DNA of 64,000 nt from Falsiroseomonas sp050563535 (lineage in GTDB: Bacteria > Pseudomonadota > Alphaproteobacteria > Acetobacterales > Acetobacteraceae): the NCBI RefSeq assembly GCF_050563535.1, contig NZ_JBNXUO010000023.1, forward strand, positions 1 through 64,000. Direction: 5' to 3'. Of this stretch, positions 24,163-32,328 are shown piece by piece; position 1 is the stretch's first letter; each line of letters begins with the position of its first letter. The position numbers were made by a program, and so were the translations under genes. The notes below the pieces were generated by a model. The model made no database searches. It had not been told where the DNA came from and saw nothing but the letters and a program-made list of their open reading frames with translations.

Positions 24163-25136
24163 CCGCGCGGGCCGCGGATGCGCCCCGGCCCCCAGGGCCG
24201 GCCGTCGCAGCCCCGGCCGGCCGGCGCGCCGCCGGCTGGATCGGCGCCTCGCTGGCGCTGCACGGCGCGGCGCTGGCGGCGATGCTGCTGCCTGCGCCGC
24301 AGCCGCGGCCGGCGCCGGTCGCGGAACAGGGGGTGACGCTGGTCTGGGACCGGCCGGAGGAGGGCGCCGGGGATGTGGCCGATGCCGGTCCCTTGCCCGC
24401 GCCGCCGCCCGACCTTCCGCCGGCGCCACCGCTGCCGCAGGCCCCGCCGCAGCCGCCCGTCGCGGCGGCCCCACCCCAGCCCGCGGCACCCCTGCCTCCC
24501 GCTGTCCTGGCTGCTGCCATGCCTGCTGCCATGCCTGCTGCCCCTGGCGCGTCGCCGCCGGACCCGCTGCCGGCGCCACCGGCCATGCTGCCGCCCAACA
24601 CCCTGGCGGCGCTTCCCCCACCCACCCGGCCGCCTGGCCCGGCCGAAGCCCCGCCGGTGGCCGGGCCGGCCGCACCCATCCCGCCCCCGCCAGCCGAACC
24701 GCCGCCGCGGCCTTCCGCCACGCCGCGTCCACGCGCGCCGGCGCCGCCGCGGCCTGCCGCCCCCGCACCGGCCGGGACGGCACCGGCCGAGGCGGTCTGG
24801 TCCCCGCCGCAGGCGGCGGGCGCCGCGCTCGCGCTCGGCGCCGTCAGCCAGGCAAGGCCGCTCGGCGGTGCGGTGAACCCGGCGCCGGAATACCCCCATG
24901 CCAGCCGCCTGCGGGGCGAACAGGGGCGGGTGACGCTGCTGGTACGGGTGGACGGGGAGGGGAGGGTTGCCGAAGTCTCGCTGCTCGCCACCTCCGGTTT
25001 CGCCGCGCTCGACCGCTCGGCGGAGGCGGCGGTGCGGCGCTGGCGGTTCGAGCCGGCGATGCAGGATGGCAGGCCGGTGCCGGCCGTCGTCTCGGTGCCG
25101 GTGATCTTCACGCTTGAGGGGACACGCCGTTGGTGA
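24159..25136 (+). CDS. TonB family energy transducer
   Basis: A 325-residue TonB-like protein that would pass proton-motive energy to outer-membrane receptors. It starts with GTG, sharing four bases with the previous stop. One N-terminal membrane anchor (about 25–46) is followed by roughly 180 residues of Pro/Ala-rich spacer. The TonB C-terminal domain is residues about 240–325, with P-E-Y-P, G-E-Q-G-R-V-T-L-L-V-R-V and S-G-F-A-A-L-D. No exbB or exbD lies beside it. Being next to the adenosyltransferase gene suggests, but does not show, a link to B12 uptake. Confidence 0.85.
   Translation: MTARAADAPRPPGPAVAAPAGRRAAGWIGASLALHGAALAAMLLPAPQPRPAPVAEQGVTLVWDRPEEGAGDVADAGPLPAPPPDLPPAPPLPQAPPQPPVAAAPPQPAAPLPPAVLAAAMPAAMPAAPGASPPDPLPAPPAMLPPNTLAALPPPTRPPGPAEAPPVAGPAAPIPPPPAEPPPRPSATPRPRAPAPPRPAAPAPAGTAPAEAVWSPPQAAGAALALGAVSQARPLGGAVNPAPEYPHASRLRGEQGRVTLLVRVDGEGRVAEVSLLATSGFAALDRSAEAAVRRWRFEPAMQDGRPVPAVVSVPVIFTLEGTRRW
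24511..24542 (+). repeat. 12-bp tandem repeat inside the TonB spacer
   Basis: CTGCTGCCATGC occurs twice in full and once in part, giving Ala-Ala-Met-Pro repeats in the proline-rich spacer. It is a small low-complexity repeat that could vary in copy number between strains. Confidence 0.6.
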
Positions 25137-25690
25137 AGCTGGACGTGATCACGACACGGGGCGGCGACCGGGGGGAGACCTCGCTCGGCGACGGGTCGCG
25201 GGTGCGCAAGGACGCGCTGCGGGTCGAGGCCTATGGCACGGTGGACGAGGCCAATGCCACGATCGGCCTGGTGCGGCTGCACCTGGCGGGCGACATGGCC
25301 GCGGATGCGATGCTGGCGCGGGTGCAGAACGACCTGTTCGACCTCGGCGCCGATCTCTGCGTGCCGGGCACGGGCGGCGACCGGCTGCGGGTCAGCGATT
25401 CCCAGTGCCTGCGGCTGGAGGCGGAGGTGGCGGAGATGAACGCGGCCATCCCCCCGCTGCGCAGCTTCGTGCTGCCCGGCGGCACGCCGGGCGCGGCGCA
25501 GGCGCACCTTGCGCGCACCGTGGTGCGCCGGGCGGAGCGGCTGGTGGTGACGCTCGCCGCGGCGGAGGAGGTGAACCCCGCAGCCGTGCGCTACCTCAAC
25601 CGCCTGTCGGACCACCTGTTCGTGCTGTCGCGGCGCCTGAACGGCAACGGCGCGGGCGACGTCGCCTGGGTGCCCGGCGCCGCGCGGTAG
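25130..25690 (+). CDS. cob(I)yrinic acid a,c-diamide adenosyltransferase (PduO type)
   Basis: A 186-residue PduO-type ATP:cob(I)alamin adenosyltransferase that makes adenosylcobalamin. The family's T-R-x-G-D-x-G-x-T-S-L-G-D-G phosphate loop lies at about 9–22, E-A-Y-G-T-V-D-E-A-N at about 34–43, and R-Y-L-N-R-L-S-D-H-L-F-V near the C-terminus. Family members begin M-V-K-L, which fits a TTG start at 25130; a GTG at 25133 would overlap the tonB-like stop and is also possible. The stop codon is the first triplet of a 120-bp repeat. Confidence 0.92.
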   Translation: MVKLDVITTRGGDRGETSLGDGSRVRKDALRVEAYGTVDEANATIGLVRLHLAGDMAADAMLARVQNDLFDLGADLCVPGTGGDRLRVSDSQCLRLEAEVAEMNAAIPPLRSFVLPGGTPGAAQAHLARTVVRRAERLVVTLAAAEEVNPAAVRYLNRLSDHLFVLSRRLNGNGAGDVAWVPGAAR

Positions 25691-25807
25691 CCCGCGATCG
25701 CCCCCACCGTGCATGCCGAAGGCGGGCATGGTGAGGGTGTGAATCGCCGGGCTCGCGAAAGGCTGGACCCGAGTGGCCCGGACACAGTCGTGGCTACTCG
25801 GGTCCAG
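25688..25807 (+). repeat. 120-bp intergenic hairpin repeat, copy 1
   Basis: About 92% identical (10 differences by eye) to 29868–29987. The unit begins at the TAG stop of the adenosyltransferase gene. It contains two inverted repeats: an imperfect one pairing GCCCCCACC with GGTGAGGGTGT, and a second pairing CTGGACCCGAGTGGCC with GGCTACTCGGGTCCAG. It ends just before the convergent GST stop. It could act as a bidirectional terminator or be a miniature mobile element. Confidence 0.8.
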
Positions 25808-25817
25808 CGCGGGCGCC

Positions 25818-26444
25818 TCAGCTCAGCCGGCCGGCGCAGTGCTTCGCATAGCCCGGGCGCGCGCGGATGCGGTCGTACCAGGCGCGCAGCGCCGGCAGGT
25901 CCGGGCGCTGGATCGGCAGTTCGAACCAGCGATGGACGTAGATGCCGAGCGCGATGTCGGCGGTCGTCAGCCCCGCGCCGCAGAGGAAGTCCCGCCCCGC
26001 CAGCTGCGCCTCCACCATCCGCCACAGGCGTTCGGCCGCGTCGCGCGCCTTGTGGGTGGCGGGGTAGTCGCGCTCGGCCTCGGGGATGCGGACATAGGTG
26101 AAGAAGACCGTGGTCATCGGCGGGTTCAGCGTGCCGAGCTGCCAGTCCATCCAGCGGTCGCAATCGGCGGCGATGCGCGGATCGGCGGGATAGATCGGGT
26201 GCCCCGGAGCGCGCGTCCGGGCGAGGTAGCGCAGGATGGCGTTGCTCTCCCACAGGGTGAAGCCGTCCGGCTCCTCGATGGTCGGCACCAGGGCGTTGGG
26301 GTTCTTCGCGAGGTACTCGGGCTCCCGCGTGCGGCCGAAGGCGCCGCCGGCGTCGATGCGTTCGAAGTGGATGTCCAGCTCCTCGCACAGCCAGAGCACC
26401 TTCATCACGTTGGACGAGTTGTTGCGGCCCCAGATGCGCAGCAT
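25818..26444 (-). CDS. glutathione S-transferase family protein
   Basis: A 208-residue GST. The N-terminal thioredoxin-like domain has W-G-R-N-N-S-S-N-V (Ser-type active site region, residues about 4–12), N-P-N-A-L-V-P-T-I with the cis-Pro, and E-S-N-A-I-L-R-Y-L for gamma-glutamyl binding. The C-terminal helical domain has L-T-T-A-D-I-A-L-G. The start is set at the ATG preceded by GGGGGGACC. Substrate is unknown; cytosolic detoxification is the general role. Confidence 0.88.
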   Translation of the reverse strand: MLRIWGRNNSSNVMKVLWLCEELDIHFERIDAGGAFGRTREPEYLAKNPNALVPTIEEPDGFTLWESNAILRYLARTRAPGHPIYPADPRIAADCDRWMDWQLGTLNPPMTTVFFTYVRIPEAERDYPATHKARDAAERLWRMVEAQLAGRDFLCGAGLTTADIALGIYVHRWFELPIQRPDLPALRAWYDRIRARPGYAKHCAGRLS

Positions 26445-26530
26445 GGACGGTCCCCCCGTTGCGGTTCGTTGCACAGGGTAGGGGTGGGGTCCGGTTGCGG
26501 CAACGCCGGGTCAGGCGGCATCTTCCGCGC

Positions 26531-27004
26531 ATGCCAACCGCCCTTCTCGTCGCCGCCCTGGCCGCCGCGGCGCCGCTGATCGCCCGCGGCAGCGAGATCT
26601 GGCCCGGCCTTGCGCCCTGCGCGCTGTGCCTCTGGCAGCGCTGGCCCTACTGGGTGGCGGCGGGGCTGGCGGTGGCCGCGGCGGCGCTGCCGGCGCCGTG
26701 GCAGGGCCGGGCGCTGAGGGCGGCCGCGCTGGCGGTGCTGGCCTCGGGCGCCATCGCGGTGCTGCATGTCGGGGTGGAGCAGGGGTGGTGGCCGTCGCCG
26801 CTGCCTTCCTGCCAGGCCGCCGGCGCCACCCCCGGCGCGACGGTGGAGGACCTGATGCGCAGCCTCGCCCCGCGGCCTGACAAGCCCTGCGACGCCCCGA
26901 CCTACCTGATCCCCGGCCTGCCCCTTTCCATCCCGGCGATGAACCTGATCTATGCCCTGGCGCTGGCGGCCTTCGCCTTCCGCGCCGCGGGGAAAAGGGC
27001 ATGA
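26531..27004 (+). CDS. dsbB: disulfide bond formation protein B
   Basis: A 157-residue four-helix membrane protein that reoxidises DsbA and passes electrons to ubiquinone. The first periplasmic cysteine pair is C30-A-L-C33 in the DsbB motif P-C-A-L-C-L-W-Q-R-W-P-Y. The second pair, C94 and C120, lies in the long second periplasmic loop. The start at 26531 places the first helix at the N-terminus. The stop overlaps the COQ7 start by four bases, an apt coupling since both use the quinone pool. dsbA is not in the window. Confidence 0.88.
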   Translation: MPTALLVAALAAAAPLIARGSEIWPGLAPCALCLWQRWPYWVAAGLAVAAAALPAPWQGRALRAAALAVLASGAIAVLHVGVEQGWWPSPLPSCQAAGATPGATVEDLMRSLAPRPDKPCDAPTYLIPGLPLSIPAMNLIYALALAAFAFRAAGKRA

Positions 27005-27558
27005 GCGCGAGACGTACCGCCGAGGACCGGCTGCCGGGCGACCCGACGCCGAGGGAGGTGGTGGCCCGCACCATCCGCGTGGACCATGCCGGCGAATACG
27101 GCGCGAAGCGCATCTACGAAGGGCAGCTCGCCGTGCTCGGCCGCACGCGGCACGGGCCGGTGCTGCAGCACATGAAGGCGCAGGAACAGGTCCACCTGGA
27201 CTATTTCAGCCGCGCCATCGGCCGCCGCCGCGTGCGCCCCACCGCGCTGCTGCCGCTGTGGCATGTGGCCGGCTTCGTGCTCGGCGCCGGCACCGCGCTG
27301 CTTGGCCACCGCGCCGCCATGGCCTGCACGGTGGCGGTGGAGGAGGCGATCGACGAGCATTACCGCGCCCAGGCCGAGGCGCTGGGCGAGGACGAGGTGG
27401 ATCTGCGCGCCACGATCGAGCGGTTCCGCGCCGAGGAGTTGGAGCACCGCGACATCGGCCTGGAGCACGAGGCCGAGCAGGCCCCCGCCTACCGGCTGCT
27501 GAGCGCCGCGATCAAGGCGGGCTGCCGGGTGGCGATCCGGGTGAGCGAGCGGGTGTAG
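27001..27558 (+). CDS. coq7: demethoxyubiquinone hydroxylase (COQ7)
   Basis: A 185-residue di-iron enzyme for a late hydroxylation in ubiquinone synthesis. The carboxylate ligand motifs are D-H-A-G-E32, E62-Q-V-H65, E-E-A-I-D-E-H (about 114–120) and E-E-L-E-H (about 145–149). The two E-x-x-H pairs are intact. It is membrane-associated through a hydrophobic helix (about 83–103). It is coupled to dsbB and convergent with the HNH gene, only 12 bases away. Confidence 0.93.
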   Translation: MSARRTAEDRLPGDPTPREVVARTIRVDHAGEYGAKRIYEGQLAVLGRTRHGPVLQHMKAQEQVHLDYFSRAIGRRRVRPTALLPLWHVAGFVLGAGTALLGHRAAMACTVAVEEAIDEHYRAQAEALGEDEVDLRATIERFRAEELEHRDIGLEHEAEQAPAYRLLSAAIKAGCRVAIRVSERV

Positions 27559-27570
27559 GCCCGGCTTCCC

Positions 27571-28158
27571 TCAGCTTTCCAGTTCCGAATCCCAGTACAG
27601 GTAGTCCCGCCAGCTTTCATGCAGGTAGTTGGGCGGGAAGCTGCGGCCGTTCTCCTGCAACTCCCAGCTCGTCGGCTGGCGGGGCTGCAGGCGGGGCAGC
27701 ATGTGGCATTCGCGCGGCAGCTTGTTGCCCTTGCGCAGGTTGCACGGGCCGCAGGCGGTGACGACGTTGTCCCAGGTGGTGCGGCCGCCGCGGCTGCGGG
27801 GGATGACATGGTCGAAGGTCAGGTCCTGGGTCGGCTGCGGCCGGCCGCAGTACTGGCATTCGAAGCTGTCGCGCAGGAAGACGTTGAACCGGGTGAAGGC
27901 CGGCCGCCGCGCGGCGGGGATGTAGTCCTTCAGCGCGATCACGCTGGGCAGGCGCATCGTCAGGCTCGGCGAATGGACCAGCGTCTCGTATTCCGACAGG
28001 ACCGAGACGCGGTCGAGGAACACGGCCTTCACCGCGTCCTGCCATGCCCAGACGGAGAGCGGGAAATAGGACAGCGGCCGGAAATCGGCGTTCAGCACGA
28101 GCGCAGGAAAGGTCTGGCTGCCGTTGAACCCGGATGCGATGTGACCGCCGTCAGGCAA
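27571..28158 (-). CDS. HNH endonuclease family protein
   Basis: A 195-residue HNH protein. The zinc-bound nuclease core has C-Q-Y-C-G, F-D-H-V-I-P-R-S-R-G-G, W-D-N-V-V-T-A-C-G-P-C-N and K-G-N. A conserved N-terminal region (F-P-A-L-V-L-N-A-D-F-R-P-L, W-A-W-Q-D-A-V-K-A-V) is typical of a widespread chromosomal family in alphaproteobacteria. No phage, intron or toxin neighbours are seen, so it is likely a resident gene of unknown cellular role. The gap 28159–28311 shows nothing recognisable. Confidence 0.85.
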   Translation of the reverse strand: MPDGGHIASGFNGSQTFPALVLNADFRPLSYFPLSVWAWQDAVKAVFLDRVSVLSEYETLVHSPSLTMRLPSVIALKDYIPAARRPAFTRFNVFLRDSFECQYCGRPQPTQDLTFDHVIPRSRGGRTTWDNVVTACGPCNLRKGNKLPRECHMLPRLQPRQPTSWELQENGRSFPPNYLHESWRDYLYWDSELES

Positions 28159-28311
28159 GCGCCGCTCCCCGTTCCGAGGCGGTCCGCCAAGCCCTGGGGC
28201 CGAACACGTCAGGATGGCCCCAGATACTGTGGCATCACCGCGTTGCTGCGACCTTCATGCCAGCCCATGCCGCAGCGCGCAACGGGCCAGGGTCAACACG
28301 TCATGCAGGCT

Positions 28312-28974
28312 TCACCTTCCGGCCCCGAGATGGCGCTGGAGCGTCAGCGCGCCGAGGCTCACCCCCACCTCGTCGATGCCGTGGCCGAGACCCGGGCGAT
28401 ACGCCGCCTCCACCTCCACCCCCATCGCACGCAGGGCCGACTCGGCCTCCCGGCCGCGGGCGGGCGGCACCACCTCGTCCGCCTCGCCATGCACCAGCAG
28501 GACCGGCGGGCGGGCCGTGACCTCGGCGGCCGGAAGCTCCGCCCCCGGCAGCGCGCCGGAGAAGGCGAGCACGCAGGCCGGCGTGGCGCGGCGCCGCAGC
28601 GCCGTGAACAGTGCCGTCATGGCGCCCTGGCTGAAGCCCATCAGCGCCATGTCGCCGTCGCGCAGGCCATGCCGCGCAAGCTCCGCGTCGATCCGCGCGC
28701 CAAGCGCATCGGCCGCCACCCGGACCCCCGCCAGCACCCGCGCCGGCGTCCGGTCCGCCAGGCTGAACCACTGCCGGCCATGGGGGGCGAGGTCGCAGGG
28801 CTCCGGCGCATGGGGCGCGAGGAACAGCGCCTCCGGCACCGCCCGGCCCCAGCCGGGGGCAAGGTCGATCAGGTCGAACCCGTCGGCGCCGAGCCCGTGC
28901 AGCAGCAGCACCAGCTTCCGCGGGGCGCCGCCCGCCGCCGGGCCCCAGGACGGCCCCTGCCACGCATCCGCCAT
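28312..28974 (-). CDS. alpha/beta hydrolase, phospholipase/carboxylesterase family
   Basis: A 220-residue esterase. H-G-L-G-A-D-G forms the oxyanion region (about 26–32), G-F-S-Q-G carries the nucleophile Ser (about 114), V-H-G-E-A-D-E-V-V-P gives the acid, and G-L-G-H-G-I the catalytic His near the end. This pattern matches the YpfH/Est family of small carboxylesterases. No signal peptide. It is divergent from gluQRS with a 35-base gap. Confidence 0.88.
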   Translation of the reverse strand: MADAWQGPSWGPAAGGAPRKLVLLLHGLGADGFDLIDLAPGWGRAVPEALFLAPHAPEPCDLAPHGRQWFSLADRTPARVLAGVRVAADALGARIDAELARHGLRDGDMALMGFSQGAMTALFTALRRRATPACVLAFSGALPGAELPAAEVTARPPVLLVHGEADEVVPPARGREAESALRAMGVEVEAAYRPGLGHGIDEVGVSLGALTLQRHLGAGR

Positions 28975-29009
28975 CGCCTTCGCGTCCCGCTTGCCCTAAC
29001 CCCCGCAAC

Positions 29010-29870
29010 ATGGCCATGCCCGCCGAGATCGTCACCCGCTTCGCGCCCAGCCCGACGGGCTTCCTCCATCTCGGCCACGCCCATTCGGCGCTGCGGGGCT
29101 GGCGGAGGGCCCGTGCCGCCGGCGGCCGCTTCCTGCTGCGGATCGAGGACATCGACCCCGGCCGCTGCCGCCCAGACTTCGCCGCGGCGATCCTGGAGGA
29201 CCTGGCCTGGCTCGGCCTCGACTGGGACGGGGAGGTGCGGGTGCAGTCGCGCCACCTGGCGGAGTACCGCGCGGCGCTGGACGGGCTGGCGGGGCGCGGC
29301 CTGCTCTATCCCTGCTTCTGCACCCGCGCGGACATCGCGCGCGAAGTGGCGGCGAGCGCGGCGGCGCCGCACGGGCCGGATGGCGCGCCCTATCCCGGCA
29401 CCTGCCGGCGCCTATCCCCCGCGGCGCGGGCGGCGCGTGTCGCGGCGGGGGAGCCGCATGCGCTGCGGCTCGACATGGCGCGCGCCCTGGCCGAATCGCC
29501 GCCCGACCTTTCCTTCCACGAGGAGGGGCGGGGAAGGCTGCGCTGCGACCCCGCGCGCTTCGGCGATGCGGTGCTGGCCCGCAAGGACGCGCCGGCGAGC
29601 TACCATCTCTGCGTCACGCATGACGATTCGCGCCAGGGCGTCACCCTGATCACCCGCGGGGAGGACCTGCAAGCCGCGACCGACCTGCACCGGCTGATCC
29701 AGTCGCTGATGGGCTGGCCGGAGCCCGCCTATGCCCACCACCCCCTGCTGACCGATGCGAGCGGGCGGCGGCTGGCCAAGCGCGACCGCGCGGCCACGCT
29801 GCGGGATCTGCGCGATGCCGGCCGCAGCCCGGCGGAGGTGCGGGCGATGGCTGGGCTGCCGGACGGCTAG
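29010..29870 (+). CDS. gluQ: glutamyl-Q tRNA(Asp) synthetase
   Basis: A 286-residue truncated glutamyl-tRNA synthetase without the anticodon-binding domain. It attaches glutamate to queuosine at position 34 of tRNA(Asp). The HIGH-type signature is H20-L-G-H23, R-I-E-D-I-D-P follows, a zinc site is formed by C-F-C ... Y-P-G-T-C, and the KMSKS equivalent is L-A-K-R-D. Length and missing C-terminal domain separate it from GltX. Its TAG stop is the first triplet of repeat copy 2. Confidence 0.93.
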   Translation: MAMPAEIVTRFAPSPTGFLHLGHAHSALRGWRRARAAGGRFLLRIEDIDPGRCRPDFAAAILEDLAWLGLDWDGEVRVQSRHLAEYRAALDGLAGRGLLYPCFCTRADIAREVAASAAAPHGPDGAPYPGTCRRLSPAARAARVAAGEPHALRLDMARALAESPPDLSFHEEGRGRLRCDPARFGDAVLARKDAPASYHLCVTHDDSRQGVTLITRGEDLQAATDLHRLIQSLMGWPEPAYAHHPLLTDASGRRLAKRDRAATLRDLRDAGRSPAEVRAMAGLPDG

Positions 29871-29987
29871 CCCGCGATCGCCCCCACCCTGCACGCCGAA
29901 GGCGGGCATGGTGGGGGCGTGAATCGCCGGGCTCACGAGGGGCTGGACCCGAGTGGCCCGGACACAGTCTGGGCCACTCGGGTCCAG
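29868..29987 (+). repeat. 120-bp intergenic hairpin repeat, copy 2
   Basis: Second copy of the unit at 25688–25807, same length and orientation, again beginning at the TAG stop of a plus-strand gene. The distal stem here pairs CTGGACCCGAGTGGCC with GGCCACTCGGGTCCAG, a perfect 16-bp stem around 11 bases. The proximal stem pairs GCCCCCACC with GGTGGGGGC. The mismatches in copy 1 are compensated here, consistent with selection on structure. Confidence 0.8.
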
Positions 29988-30011
29988 GTCCCGGCGCAAG
30001 CACGGGAATTC

Positions 30012-30068
30012 CGAAAGCACCTTTCGCCCGCGGGCCGGGCTTTGCCGGCGCGCGCCCGGTGCTAGCCT
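30012..30068 (+). promoter_or_regulatory. putative promoter/operator of the 30–37 kb cluster
   Basis: CGAAAG-CAC-CTTTCG (30012–30026) is a 6+6 palindrome. Downstream, TTGCCG (30042–30047) and TAGCCT (30063–30068) have -35/-10 character, though the spacing of 15 is short. This is the only sizeable gap before the eight-gene cluster, so its promoter should lie here. Low confidence. Confidence 0.3.
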
Positions 30069-30135
30069 CCGCGCCGCAGGCCCGCCGTGTAGCGGGGGGC
30101 TGCGGGGGAACGCACGGGAAGGCGGGTGGCGGCTG

Positions 30136-31590
30136 ATGGCGGATGATGTCTTCGACCTGGTCGTCGCGGGCTGCGGGGTGGCAGGGCTTTCGGCCGCCGT
30201 CAGCGCCGCCGAGGCCGGCGGCCGCGTGGTGGTGGTGGAACGCGCCCCGCGCGAGGAGCGCGGCGGCCAGAGCCGCTACACCGAGGCCTATCTCCGCATG
30301 AAGAGCGAGAGCGAGGTCACCGACGACTTCGAGACCCACCTGGCCGAGAACGGCGCGCTTCCCTATGCCGAACCCGCCCTGGCCATGGAGCTGGCACGCC
30401 CGGCGCGGGACCGCGCGGGCCATGCGCGCGCGCTTTCCTCGGTCGATCCCGACGTGGTGGGCGAATTCGCCGCCCAGGCCGGGCCGACCATCGCCTGGCT
30501 CAAGGGCATGGGCGTGCGCTTCGACTTCCTGCCGACGCAGTTCCTGACGAAGTCGCAGCCTCGGCTTCTGCCGGTGGGCGGCGGCGCCGCGCTGGTGGAG
30601 GCACTGGCGGCGCGGGCCGAGCAGCTTGGCGTCGCGTTCCGCTACGAGACCTCGGCGCAGAGGCTGGCGGTGGACGAGGACGGGCGCGTCACCGGCCTGG
30701 TGGTGCGCCGGGCGGGGCGCGCGCAGACGCTGCGCGGCGCGGTGGTGCTGGCCTGCGGCGGCTTCGAGGGCAATCCGGAGATGCTGTCCCGCTACATGGG
30801 CCCGCGCTCCGTCTTCCTGCGCCCGATCTGCAAGGGCGGGCACTTCAACCGCGGCGAGGGGATCCAGATGGCGCTGGAGATCGGCGCCGCGGGCGGTGGC
30901 GACTTCGGCAGCTACCATGCCGAGCCGGTCGATCCCCGTTCCTCCATCGCCGAACCCTCGGTCTTCATCTTCCCCTACGGCATCCTGGTGAACAAGGACG
31001 GCCGGCGCTTCACGGACGAGGCACCGGGCACGGTGGACGCGACCTATGAGAGCGTGACGCGCCGCATCTTCGAACAGCGCGACGGGATCGCCTGGGTGGT
31101 GCTGGATGCGCGCCACCAGGCCATCCCGAACTACCGGCTCGGCCTTCGCACCGACCAGCCGCCGATCGCATCCGACAGCATCGGGGGCCTCGCCCGCGCC
31201 ATCGGCCTGCCGGAAGCCGCGCTGGCGCGGACGGTCGCCGAGTACAACGCCGCCTGCGTGGCGGGCGAATGGAAGCCGCTGCAACTCGACGGCCTCGCGA
31301 CCCAGGGGCTCGATCCCCGCAAGTCCAACTGGGCGGTGCCGATCGCCGAGCCGCCCTTCCACGCCTATCCCATCATCTCGGCCAATGTCTTCACCTTCGG
31401 CGGCGTGAAGATCGACCAGCAGGCGCGCGTGCTGGACGGCGGCGGCGATCCCATCCCCGGGCTCTACGCGGCGGGAGAGATCGTCGGCACCTATTACGGC
31501 ACCTATACCGGCGCGACATCGGTGCTGAAGGGACTGGTCTTCGGGCGCATCGCGGGCGCCGATGCACTGGCGCGGCGCAACGACGCATGA
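30136..31590 (+). CDS. FAD-dependent oxidoreductase (tricarballylate dehydrogenase-like)
   Basis: A 484-residue flavoprotein of the fumarate reductase/succinate dehydrogenase type. The FAD site is G-C-G-V-A-G-L-S-A-A (about 11–20) with V-V-V-E-R-A. Later come G-G-Q-S-R-Y-T-E, G-G-F-E-G-N-P-E-M, K-G-G-H-F-N-R-G-E-G, and the C-terminal G-L-Y-A-A-G-E-I-V-G-T-Y-Y-G-T-Y-T-G-A-T-S. The pattern is close to TcuA (tricarballylate dehydrogenase), which oxidises a tricarboxylate. First gene of the cluster; overlaps the SDR gene by four bases. The exact substrate is unproven. Confidence 0.82.
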   Translation: MADDVFDLVVAGCGVAGLSAAVSAAEAGGRVVVVERAPREERGGQSRYTEAYLRMKSESEVTDDFETHLAENGALPYAEPALAMELARPARDRAGHARALSSVDPDVVGEFAAQAGPTIAWLKGMGVRFDFLPTQFLTKSQPRLLPVGGGAALVEALAARAEQLGVAFRYETSAQRLAVDEDGRVTGLVVRRAGRAQTLRGAVVLACGGFEGNPEMLSRYMGPRSVFLRPICKGGHFNRGEGIQMALEIGAAGGGDFGSYHAEPVDPRSSIAEPSVFIFPYGILVNKDGRRFTDEAPGTVDATYESVTRRIFEQRDGIAWVVLDARHQAIPNYRLGLRTDQPPIASDSIGGLARAIGLPEAALARTVAEYNAACVAGEWKPLQLDGLATQGLDPRKSNWAVPIAEPPFHAYPIISANVFTFGGVKIDQQARVLDGGGDPIPGLYAAGEIVGTYYGTYTGATSVLKGLVFGRIAGADALARRNDA

Positions 31591-32327
31591 GAACGCTCGA
31601 AGGCCGGGTCGCGCTGGTCACCGGCGCCGCGGGCGGCATCGGCGGCGCGACGGCCGCGGCGCTGGCGGCCCGCGGCGCGCGGCTGGCCCTGGCGGACCTG
31701 CGCGCGCCGCAGGTCGCGGGCGCGCTGAACCTGGCGGTGGACGTCACCCGCAGCGACAGCGTGCGGGCGATGATGGCGGCCACGGTCGCGCATCACGGGC
31801 GGCTCGACATCCTCGTCAACGTCGCGGGCACCGTCTCGATGGGCGCGGCGGCGACGCTGGAGGAGGCGGAGTGGGACCGCGTGATCGCGGTAAACCTCAA
31901 GGGCACCTTTCTCTGCTGCCAGGCGGCCATTCCGGCGATGCGCGCCAACGGCCATGGGCGGATCGTCAACATCGGCTCGATCATCGGCAAGAACGGCGGC
32001 AATGCCCGCCCCTGGATCGACCGCGCGGAGCAGGACCGGGCGAGCAACGTGGCCTATGGCGTGTCCAAGGCCGGCGTCCATGCCATGACCTTCTTCCTGG
32101 CGCGCGAACTCGCGCCCGACGGCATCACGGTGAACGCCGTGGCGCCGGGACCCGTCGCCTCGGCCATGACAACCAACTTCCCCGCCGCGCTGAAGGCGCT
32201 GATCCCGGTCGGGCGGATGGGCCGGGCGGAGGAGGTGGCGGCCGCCATCGCCTTCCTCGCCGGGCCGGAGACCGGCTTCATCACGGGCGAGGTCCTCGAC
32301 GTCAATGGCGGCATGTGGAGCGACTGA
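31587..32327 (+). CDS. SDR family NAD(P)-dependent oxidoreductase
   Basis: A 246-residue classical short-chain dehydrogenase. Cofactor site T-G-A-A-G-G-I-G (about 12–19), N-V-A-G (about 80–83), catalytic Ser in I-G-S-I-I-G, and Y-G-V-S-K for Tyr and Lys (about 158–162). An acidic residue after strand 2 (A-L-A-D-L) suggests NAD(H). It likely oxidises a hydroxyl intermediate in the pathway served by this cluster. Coupled by ATGA to the flavoprotein gene, and the next gene starts two bases after its stop. Confidence 0.9.
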   Translation: MRTLEGRVALVTGAAGGIGGATAAALAARGARLALADLRAPQVAGALNLAVDVTRSDSVRAMMAATVAHHGRLDILVNVAGTVSMGAAATLEEAEWDRVIAVNLKGTFLCCQAAIPAMRANGHGRIVNIGSIIGKNGGNARPWIDRAEQDRASNVAYGVSKAGVHAMTFFLARELAPDGITVNAVAPGPVASAMTTNFPAALKALIPVGRMGRAEEVAAAIAFLAGPETGFITGEVLDVNGGMWSD

Positions 32328-32328
32328 G

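Noticed and set aside
24400..24800. CRISPR-like or other array in the repetitive CG-rich stretch
   Set aside because: This is the Pro/Ala-rich spacer of the TonB-like protein; repeats are short, in frame and without unique spacers. No CRISPR array was found anywhere in the window.
27571..28158. Homing endonuclease, defence nuclease or mobile element
   Set aside because: The HNH protein belongs to a widespread chromosomal family and has no mobile-element, restriction or toxin neighbours.
28159..28311. Possible small RNA or tRNA gene between the HNH and esterase genes
   Set aside because: No cloverleaf, T-loop or 6S/SRP-like signature could be found; nothing supports a feature here.
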